A stretch of DNA of 47,854 bases from Nemertoderma westbladi (Eukaryota > Xenacoelomorpha > Nemertodermatida > Nemertodermatidae): the NCBI GenBank assembly GCA_032718475.1, contig JAUCBJ010006125.1, positions 1 to 47,854 on the forward strand. Reading direction: 5' to 3'. Numbering within the stretch: the stretch's first letter is position 1; each line of letters opens with the position of its first letter. This document shows, piece by piece, positions 40,030 to 47,854 of the stretch. The position numbers and the translations under genes are program-made. The notes beneath the pieces were generated by a model. The model made no database searches and was not told the DNA's origin. It was given only the letters and a program-made list of their open reading frames with translations.

Positions 40030-40570
40030 TATAAAAAAAAAACATAAATAATGAGATGGATGGAAGGTAATGGTACCACGTGAGATTTTAGAGAAATAGA
40101 AGAAATCCACCTCTTAATCCAAAAACCGCAGTGTTGTTATATATTATATTGGAAATGATCAGCCATATTGCATGGCCATCACCAAAATGTTGTTTTCAGC
40201 ACTTGAATAAACTAAAGAAGAAATTCTAAACCAAAACCTATGTAAATGTAAGAAAATAAAATTTAGATTTACCGCCGAAGCCCAAGCCAATACAAGGAGT
40301 ATGATAGCACCAACCAACACTTGATCGGGGCAAACATTTTATATAAAGAGAACTACCCAATCTATAGGTTAAAAGTAAAGTTGAGATAAGTAATTGGTGA
40401 ATGTGCGAGGCCCGGAGGTAACCCCCAGGATCCTTCTCTCGGCTGTTTCCAATAAGGCATGGGTGGTGCCACAATAACACCCAATGTCCGTTACTATCAA
40501 TATCCAATCCTTTTCTTTACCCCACCCCCACCCTATGACAGGTTACCATTACAGTTGTGTGGGCTTGGAC
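40030..40570. other. Region upstream of the recognised kinase exon
   Basis: AT-rich. On the minus strand it should contain the intron, first exon and promoter of the kinase, but I could not pick out a convincing first exon. The minus-strand frame at 40238-40507 has no recognisable features. Confidence 0.35.
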
Positions 40571-40574
40571 TGAT

Positions 40575-40645
40575 CCTTTTCTGATGCGCGAACTCACGAT
40601 CTTCCGGTTGGAAGATCGACGCTCTAACCTTCTGGACAACCTGAA
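40575..40645 (-). repeat. tRNA-like SINE head, candidate
   Basis: The minus strand contains GGTTAGAGCGTCGATCTTCC and AAGATCGTGAGTTCGCGC in the order and spacing of a tRNA A-box (TAGAGCGTCG-like) and B-box (GAGTTCGCGC-like), with an 8-bp hairpin (GATCTTCC/GGAAGATC) between. It is degenerate and does not fold into a full cloverleaf, so it is more likely a SINE or tRNA pseudogene than a working tRNA. Confidence 0.4.
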
Positions 40646-40719
40646 CTTAATTAAACTTATCAAAACGCAATGCAAAGCAAGCAAACAGTCTTTGCAGTTT
40701 TCAATCATTAATTACACTG

Positions 40720-40922
40720 ATGAGATTCTAGTAATTGCCCGGAATGCCTGGGAAGCAGAAACAACGATGGGGAATCCTGGCGGATGATGCGCCCTGGCTA
40801 GTCCCTTCAAAGCATTGGTGTCGAAACGAAAACTGCCCTGATCCCCGTGCTGGGATAGAACCCACGACCTCAGAGATATGTGAATTGATTGCAACCACTA
40901 CACCAAGGTGGAACCTGGTTTG
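40720..40922 (-). mobile_element. tRNA-derived SINE-like element
   Basis: On the minus strand, TGGTGTAGTGG (40895-40905, A-box consensus) is followed 32 bases later by GGTTCTATCCC (40852-40862, B-box consensus), preceded by CTGAGGTCGTG. This is the order of an RNA polymerase III promoter in a tRNA-related SINE. About 130 bases of unrelated body follow toward 40720. No target duplication or tail was pinned down. Confidence 0.6.
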
Positions 40923-41771
40923 GCATAATTCTACAAACACAATTTTTGGATAATTGTATAAAAAAATGTCAGCGGCTGGGGCAAGCTTCCATCAGTGACG
41001 CTGGATTGCCTGACAACTTCCATTAAGCTGTATTGTATTAATCTATGGAACATGGCAGGTATTCCCTGGCTAACATTTGGCCTTGACTTTCATTTAGGTA
41101 CACTCTCTCAATCATCACTTAAAAATACGGATAGCCATTATCGGCACATTCTACTTTGCCTCCTGTATGTGTCTAAATTATTGCACGACGAAAGAATGAT
41201 ACTCTGCATCTGCAAGGTATGGTCTGGTCTTGAAAAGGTGTCTCAAAATGCCGAGAAGTATTACACATGTCCTAAGCTATATTTACAATAAGTCTTCGAT
41301 TTCTGTTAAAAATCAACTCCTTTACAAATAAGATGAGACAGCCAGGTTCAGTCAGACCTACGAATCGGCCCGGCAGTTATAAAGTCTCTCATCGTTATTT
41401 AGCTTATATATTTAAATATAATTATGCTAAACATGAGCTGCACAGTCGCCTGTCGTCTGCAGAAGTCGGATATATTGAGGATATCGCGAACTTCTACTCT
41501 CCACAGAGGTTTTGAGATTAATGGTCTCCCTCTTAGTGAGAAGCTTGAGCAATTGCGATCATTTTAATTAGGGGGGTGGCGGGAGGCGGGGGGAGTATCC
41601 CCAAATTGAACCTCACATTTTTGTGTCTCTGCACCCCAAAATTGGGTGAAAATTACTTTTTGTGCTACTAAACATGGACTGTGTAAGAATAACGAATAAC
41701 CAAACCAAATATTTTTAAAATTAGCCCCAAAATGGCTCCGTGATGGCCAAAAGTTCCTTTTTGTGCCATGG
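40923..41771. other. Region with two short unrecognised frames
   Basis: Plus-strand frames at 40995-41291 (98 aa) and 41333-41515 (60 aa) start with ATG. Neither shows a domain or membrane pattern I recognise, and no splice context links them. They may be decayed transposon coding sequence. The stretch 41570-41600 is G-rich (GGGGGGTGGCGGGAGGCGGG). Confidence 0.3.
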
Positions 41772-42023
41772 GCTATTTCTCCACCAATATTTGTTGAAAT
41801 TAGTCAAAATTTGGAATATAAGTTCAGAAGAACCCTGCAACCAATTCTTCTGAACAAATTTTCCTCAAATACACAGAGACTTTTTTAGAAGAGAGACCTT
41901 TTTGATATAAAAAGGCTCCGGGGATTTCCAGCCAAATTTGTTCAGAAGAAGTATGGAGAAAGGTATTCTTAACAAGTGTACCAAATTTCAACTAATTTCA
42001 GTTAAAATTGGTGGAGAAATAGC
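41772..42023. mobile_element. Fold-back or MITE-like element
   Basis: GCTATTTCTCCACCAAT (41772-41788) is the exact reverse complement of 42007-42023. Inward similarity continues imperfectly (GAAATTAGTCAAAATTTGG against CCAAATTTCAACTAATTTC), and a second inverted pair (TCAGAAGAA and TTCTTCTGA) lies inside. The element is 252 bp and non-coding. It may extend further outwards with lower similarity. Confidence 0.65.
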
Positions 42024-43415
42024 ATTTTTCATAAAGAAACATTATTCTGAGATACCGGTACCGGTATGGGTGATTATAGTTTAAGGAACAATACAAACAT
42101 AACCCGAGTTTGAGAAAAGATATGAAAAAGCTACCTGCAAATTTGAAATTGAATTTTGAAATTCGGCACATGGTAGAATAAAAGGAGTTTTTTTGTCAAT
42201 TTCAAAAATAAGGGGGTGCTAGCGTGCTACCCCCCCCCCCCCCCTTAAATTTTAGTAAGTCTACGTTGATAAATAAAACCCCTAATTAACTCTTATTGCT
42301 CTTAATTATTGTTATTCTTATTGTTAGATAGTTCTGTATAAGGTAGGCTTGAAATTAAATGTTTAGGTACCGGTATCTTATATAATAATATACAGACCCC
42401 ATAGCTAGCCTAGCAGGTCCTTCCTTCACCTTCACGTAATACTTATACTAAGTACTCACTCAACAAGCACACGTACAAGCAGATTATAGCCTAAAGTAGG
42501 GGAAACGGTGTTTGTCACTGTTAGTCCTTCATATTTACTTACTATCTCACCTTTTCATGGTTCTTTCATCTTTGGGTACGTTCTTTATATTTATTATTTT
42601 TCACCCCGCACCTCACTCACTTACTTTTGTTATCTTTGGGGTTGTCCTTCACATTCACTTCTTTCATCATTCACCTTTGTGGTTTCTCTGTGTTGTGGAA
42701 TGTCCGTCATACTCTGTACTCTGTCATTTGAGTTCTTTAATAGGAATAACATATATTTCGCATTTTCGTGGCAATTTCAAATCCAACCAAACAGCGAAAT
42801 AGAAACAGCAATACTTAAACACGACATACTTCAACATCAACCCATACAACACTCTCACAGTCGGACACTAGGCTATTCCGAGTTAGGAACAAAGTCGTTT
42901 ATTATTCGACTCTAAAATTTCTGATTCTAGTTTACTTAGCCATTTCTGCATTTACTTTATTTTACTGAATTCGACTTTTACGAGACTTACACTTACAAGG
43001 TTATTGACTTCGCCAGGGTTCCCAAATCTAGGTAGAACAGTCAAACAGCTGGACAGTAGTAGGCTGGTAGGACTTAGGACAGTAGCCCATACGTAGACAA
43101 CATCCACTGATTCAGCCCGTACTCAACTCATCTATCGTATCAGTCTATACAGCTATATGACTGTGATGAGATGCAGAGATGGGAAGTATCTGCCGCGAAC
43201 TTCTGCTGTGAAAATTGACAGCAAACTGGCAAATCTGCAAATGCAATCTTCAGATCTTCCGCGAACTTCTCCCGTTAAAGTTAACGGCAAATTCAATCGT
43301 CCATGAACTTCTACAAGTCTACAGGTCAGCCGGTAGCGGTACCCCCTCTGCTGTCTGCCCTCAAGCCAGCTCCAGCCTGCCAGGCAGGCAGCTCGAGGCT
43401 GCATCAGCGCCTGTA
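42024..43415. other. Non-coding region
   Basis: Contains ACCGGTACCGGT near 42055, a poly(C) run at 42230-42244 and the pyrimidine-rich stretch 42510-42720, whose ORFs (42508-42915) lack protein-like features. Two related CGCGAACTTCT pieces sit at 43193 and 43260. No gene seen. Confidence 0.45.
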
Positions 43416-44024
43416 TGGAATCCATCCAAAAAGTGCGCCGGATAGCGCGCCAACCAATTTTTATGCGCGCCGTGCGCCGATGCCATTTCGAAGAAAAACC
43501 CTGCGCCAACTAAATTTTTATTCACGCCGATGCAATTTCGAAGAAACCCCGCGCCAACTAAATTTTTAAGCGCGCCACACATTGAAACAATTTTGAAGAG
43601 CGCCACGCCAATGCAAATTCAATTTTGAGGGAGTGTAACCCAGTGTCAGTCAGTCAGTACTGCTGTACCAGTCCCTGCTGCCCTATACCAGTATACATTA
43701 TACAACAGTTGCGTAACCATAACCACTGAACCATACAACAGAAAAAAACATTTTTAAACAGCTAATGCAATTTTTAAGGCACTTCCATAGCCTAATTCTG
43801 TAATTGTTAAACCTGTAAAATACCCTACAGAACTAACGGTCGGCACCGGTTTGTATTTTTGGGAGCGCCACGCGCCAAGGCCGGCGGCGCGCTTTACGAT
43901 TTTCGAGCGCACCACGCGCCAAAGTCGGCGCGCTTTACGATTTTCGAGCGCGCCACGCGCCACATTGGCGCGCTTTTATTGCAAAGTGCACCGGATTAAT
44001 CCGGCGCAAAATGTATGGATTCCA
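43416..44024. mobile_element. Candidate TIR element with GCGCGCC subterminal repeats
   Basis: TGGAATCCAT (43416-43425) is the reverse complement of ATGGATTCCA (44015-44024), with further imperfect match inward (GTGCGCCGGA against TCCGGCGCAAA). Both ends are loaded with GCGCGCC, GCGCCAACTAAATTTTTA and GCGCCACGCGCCA motifs, while the middle is ordinary sequence. Subterminal GC motif clusters of this sort are typical of transposase-binding regions. No convincing target duplication was found; CATCAGCGC occurs directly outside both ends. Confidence 0.45.
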
Positions 44025-45866
44025 GTCTGGCATCAGCGCATAACCCTGTAACCAGCATAGTTCCCTAGCAGCCTAGCCATTCAGCCATTACAGCATTATC
44101 TGCTTAGTGCTTATATTCTAATAATATCGAATATTCCCAAGACTGCAAGACCTGTCTGCTTGTAGACCTGTAGACTGCTAGACCTGACCTAGACAGCTAG
44201 AGTAGACAGGTCTCAGAGGAGAGGCAAGAGGGACTGGGACCTGTTTTCTGCTTGTCCCACACAGCCACAGTCCAGTGCAGTCTGTCCACTGTCTAGCTAG
44301 GTAGGTAGGCCTACTGACAGACTGATTATCCTGTTATCCAGGTTGCCAGGTGCCAGCGCACAGCGCCAGGCTGCCAGGCAGCAGTGGCAGGCCTGCCGAA
44401 ACCGAACTGTACCGCAGTCCGCAGTACTGGCTGACTGGTCAGCCTGTAGCCTTTACTGTGTTGTGTCTGTCTGTGTGTACCCCAGCTGCCCAGCGTACTT
44501 ACCGGTCTGCCGGTCAGCCGGTAGATCTGTAGATAAAGAGTGCAGGAGTGACAGACACAGACATATATTACTTACCGTTACCAGAATTTCCTGATCCAAA
44601 GCGGGAAATATACCGGTATATTACTTCGACCATGTTATCCTGTCAGCCTGTATCTATTTAACATGGATATTTTCCTGGCAGCCTATTGCTGTATTGCAGC
44701 TTCGGTTTACAGTCTGACAGTACAGCAGTAGGCCATAGGCCTAAAGACAGAGACAGACAAAGCTTTACAGTTTAGAAGTTTTAAAAGTTAACTTCGCTGC
44801 TTCCAGCAGTTCAGATTGCGAAAAACGAAACGGTAGGCCTATCACAGTAGGCCTACCGGTACCTAAACCTACTGGCCTAAGTAACCTAACCTATACAACA
44901 AGACTACAGGCGCTACCGGCATCACTTGCCTTGACTCTGACTGCTTGAATTGAATTGCACTTCCGGTACTGCTGCTGTGCTGTGGCCTGTGGGGCGAGCC
45001 ACGAGTGAGTGAGCCTTAGCGTAGGGGTACCATTAATCAACCTGTCGTTCTGTTGCGTTTTTTTCAGTATTTTATTTTAAACGTTAATAACTCGGCCAAT
45101 CCTTGATGAAATCTATCCAAACTTGGTACACATGTTGTTTGGCAAAAGTTTGAAAATTTTCCAAGTAGAATTTGCGTGGGGCCTTCGTGCAGCATCAGTG
45201 TAACTGTTATCGCAGTTATAATAAATTCATTTATCCAAATTTAAAATGCGTTAAATTATTATTACTGTAGGATAAATCAGCTGGGTTTCTGACAAATTTT
45301 GCAATACATACATTTCCAATCTGCATGTACCATGTGTACCGGTACTATCAGGCTGTACTCAATCCCTGAATCGAGAATCCTGCAATCAGTCAATACTGCA
45401 ATACTGGTCAGCCGGTACCATACACTGCAGACATGCCATATCATGTAATCTAATTAAACATGGCCCCCGGCAACCCTTGCGGTGATTATAGTTTAGGCCT
45501 AATTAGCCCAGTACCGGCACCGGTAATAATAATATAATAGTTTAGATAGTTACCGCTAATCATTCAGTCATTGCTGCATTGGCACGGTACACCGTATTGC
45601 TGTACTGCCTTGTAGTGCGCTGTGCGCACCGTAGGTACCACCCTACTACCGGTACCGGCTGACCGTTGGCAACTTGCACTTCAGCACTTTCACAGCAACA
45701 GCACTACCGGTGATATACAGGTTGGAATTTATGTAGAGTTTGCTCAACAGTACAGATATAAAATAGTTATCTAAATTATATATATACTATTGACAAGTAT
45801 TGAAATATATACCGTTATTCGTGTTATCAGTATTTGCAACATCTGACATTGAAGAGGTGAGAGAAG
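44025..45866. other. Non-coding region with simple CTG/CAG-type sequence
   Basis: 44100-44550 is rich in TGTAGACCTG, GCCAGG and CCGGT(C) words. TACCGGTA-type palindromes are frequent from 44600 to 45720. A TAACTCGGCCAATCCTTGAT-like stretch at 45091-45140 resembles interspersed repeat sequence. No gene recognised. Confidence 0.45.
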
Positions 45867-45903
45867 ATGAATACCGGCACTCAACAAAACCAACGCTTAT
45901 CAC

Positions 45904-46203
45904 ATGGTTACCTCGAAACCGGCGCGACTGTCCACTCGAATACAACTTCAAAACACAAACGCCAACAATAAACTGAAAGCGAATCGAACGTCTTCAGAAG
46001 AATCTGTCATTGGGACGAAGAAAAGGAAGCCGAAACCACGGGAATGGACCACAGCTAAGATTGAATGCTCCCATTGTCAGAGTTCTTGGACCGAAATTGA
46101 AACACCAATTGCCGATGGGCTTGATCTCTCAAACCAAAACTTCCTCTGCGGGGTTTGCGCGGCAGTAAAGATTGAAAGTCTGGAAGCTGGCATCCCTAGG
46201 TAA
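45904..46203 (+). CDS. Small hypothetical protein with two CxxC pairs, possibly a 5' exon
   Basis: A 99-codon frame: a basic N-terminal half (KKRKPKPREW) followed by IECSHCQSSW and FLCGVCAAVKIE. Two CxxC pairs about 30 residues apart could bind one zinc ion, as in zinc ribbons or incomplete PHD-like modules found in host nuclear proteins and LINE ORF1 proteins. The stop TAA overlaps a donor-like AG/GTAATA. At 46264, after CAAAACAG, another open stretch reads VERKEAYNEDEYCIDYIP for 44 residues, but the phases do not join with the obvious donor. A 34-codon upstream ORF (45867) overlaps the start. Function unknown. Confidence 0.4.
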   Translation: MVTSKPARLSTRIQLQNTNANNKLKANRTSSEESVIGTKKRKPKPREWTTAKIECSHCQSSWTEIETPIADGLDLSNQNFLCGVCAAVKIESLEAGIPR

Positions 46204-46394
46204 TATTATTTATTATAAAGAGCGTCAGCCTGCGTTTAATAAATATATTTTAATACAAAACAGGTCGAACGCAAAGAGGCTTATAATGAAGACGAGTACT
46301 GCATTGATTATATTCCTATAAACCACCTGGCTTTGCATATTGAACGTGGGTTTGCAAATAAGTTCGTGCTACAGTCCCGCTCTCAAAAAGCATT

Positions 46395-46440
46395 CCTTTG
46401 ATCAAACTTTGATCAAACATTGATCAAAGTTTGATCAAAT
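46395..46440. promoter_or_regulatory. Cluster of TTGATCAAA motifs resembling TCF/LEF sites
   Basis: Four TTGATCAAA-type palindromes occur in 45 bases. Among them are CCTTTGATC (46395-46403), ACTTTGATC (46406-46414) and, on the other strand, the site GATCAAAGT (46422-46430), all matching the TCF/LEF core CTTTGATC. It could be a Wnt-responsive element or merely a short palindromic repeat. Confidence 0.35.
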
Positions 46441-47854
46441 ATTGAAATGAACCAGGCTTATAAATCCTGCCATTGAGTTCTACCAAAGGCGCTGCTCTTC
46501 AAAGTCTAGATTCCCACTGAGCCGTGTGTCAATCAAGCAGCCCTATCTCTCTCTCTCGCTCTCCCTGTGTGTGTAATGCTCCATGTGCTTTGTAGGATGT
46601 CTGCAGAGCACACAGGACACCACATCCATATCATACCATAGGTTTGTACGCTATAGCCGTTATTTAAACCGGACCGCCTAGGTTATAATAATTTACAGCG
46701 ATTATCAGAAAATAACAGCCGCAATTGAATCTCCACTTGGCGGTGTGGTGGTAATGAAAGCAAGGGCGGGTAGGGGCTGTGTGGAGTTTAATTCTGAGTT
46801 ACGCAATGTGTTGGGTGGATGGCTACAATACATTATAATGGGGGGGGGGGGGGGGGGGGCAACTAGCGTACCGAGCGAGGGGGAGGCCATGTGAAAGCAT
46901 ACTGAAAAACTCCTTTCCAGTTGAAATGAGAAAAAAAAATATATATATATTAAAGATCCACATTCCAAATTTTCTGAAACAAAAGCATTTTTCGAAACAG
47001 AAAGCTTCGCATTGTAACCTGGCTGGCCAAGGGCTAGATCCTTGGGGGGGGGGGGGGGGGGGGGGGGTAATATGAGAATATCCCTTGGTATTATTATATC
47101 AGTTGACATTGTGGCCTTCTGGCTGGCCACAAGTGGGAAATACGTTGCTTTCTTGTAAGGAGAAATAATTGATTCGAGTCACAACAAATTATGTCATAGG
47201 GAGTACAGGAGTCGGCGGTCTCAGTGCTATTTGCTGTATATTATTAGCTTGGGGTGCCGACAGCGACAGACCATTAACAAAGTAAAGGCATATCATGTGT
47301 AATGGCTCTTAGCTTATGCCGCCCCAACATGTAAAACCATTTATCTGTTGTGGAATGGAATTCCCCGAAATTTCGAAATTTACCAAGGCTTCCCAAGAAA
47401 TTAGACAGCCAACTAACCCATACACAGGAGGCCGCGAACCAAAGAGATTGGCCTCCTGGCACTGAGCTGGCCTGGTCGCAAAGGAACTATGCAGGTAGTA
47501 ATGTGTAGTAAACTAATTTATTACACTAAATTTTCTTACTAAAATTTCAACATGGAGGACTTTTCTGTTTGCCCAAAAACAATTAAACAGACGTTGTATT
47601 TGTCTCGATATTAATTAAAATTTCTACCTTATCTCGCAAATAGTGGCTCCAGTTGGTCGCAAATGAAAAAGTTCTCCAGCGCAAATCGATGAAATCTACT
47701 TTGGTTTATTGTTTTGGTTAGAAAACACAACCCCTTTAACCTGCTCCTTTCGATGTTTTACATTAATTTTTTGAAACTACTGTAATTGTAGCTGTACCAG
47801 TAATGGGCTTGTTCTCAGATACACTTGCGGTGACAGCACGGTGAAATCGCATAC
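46441..47854. other. Non-coding end of the window
   Basis: Contains a (CT)n stretch at 46545-46565 and poly(G) runs of 20 (46840-46859) and 24 (47044-47067). Minus-strand frames across the poly(G) runs are artefacts (poly-Pro). No gene or transposon end recognised. Confidence 0.45.

Noticed and set aside
38485-40110. Kinase exon as a stand-alone 541-aa gene
   Set aside because: The frame begins at GTG, crosses a pyrimidine-AG acceptor near 40030 and ends right after DFG without the rest of the C-lobe, which is found 5 kb away.
40575-40645. Functional tRNA gene
   Set aside because: Box-like motifs are present but acceptor and T arms do not pair, so I list it only as a tRNA-like SINE head.
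42508-42915. Two overlapping plus-strand ORFs rich in Phe/Leu/His
   Set aside because: They reflect pyrimidine-rich sequence; there is no consistent membrane topology or homology pattern.
46705-47130. Minus-strand ORF of 141 codons
   Set aside because: It depends on poly-Pro runs from two poly(G) tracts and has no other protein-like features.

Overview
This window is nuclear DNA of an AT-rich, repeat-laden animal genome. Coding regions are sparse and separated by long non-coding stretches. Eukaryotic features include mitochondrial and secretory targeting sequences, a spliced gene, LTR and LINE retrotransposons, MITEs, tRNA-derived SINE-like pieces and large minisatellites. The palindromes TAGGCCTA and TACCGGTA and long G or C homopolymers recur throughout. 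I cannot fix the phylum from sequence alone; a marine invertebrate is plausible but this is a weak inference.

Layout: 0.4-1.9 kb holds an intact, intronless D-2-hydroxyglutarate dehydrogenase gene. 1.9-6.4 kb is non-coding, with a 26-bp TIR MITE, an eroded LINE end, a MULE transposase scrap, a GGCAAGTGAC repeat field and a 42-bp satellite. 6.5-24.1 kb is a tandem cluster of three intronless NRF-6-like acyltransferase-3 membrane proteins. Copies 2 and 3 are intact (725 aa each). Copy 1 is a pseudogene split by a 9.5-kb BEL/Pao LTR retrotransposon (7477-17001, minus orientation, CCACG target duplication). That element keeps a 1079-aa Gag/protease-start ORF but has lost reverse transcriptase and integrase, although its LTRs differ at only 6 of 965 positions.

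24.7-28.05 kb holds two LINE remnants, each carrying a clean nested insertion: a hAT-like MITE with an 8-bp duplication, and a 562-bp solo LTR with a CAAAC duplication. 28.9-29.4 kb is a 21-bp minisatellite. 29.4-32.9 kb has no gene I can see.

32.9-40.0 kb is a minus-strand, divergent serine/threonine protein kinase gene. Two exons are recognisable, separated by a 5-kb intron made mostly of about 50 copies of a 56-bp satellite, a roughly 1-kb minisatellite that changes orientation, a fold-back element and a LINE scrap. Its N-terminal region is itself a 21-bp (7-residue) coding minisatellite. 40.0-47.9 kb is non-coding apart from SINE-like pieces, fold-back elements, one short ORF with two CxxC pairs and a small cluster of TCF/LEF-like motifs.

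Functionally the host genes look unrelated: mitochondrial 2-hydroxyglutarate oxidation, membrane acyl transfer, and a kinase. What stands out is how repeats and nested transposons have shaped the neighbourhood, with several insertions whose original target can be read directly.
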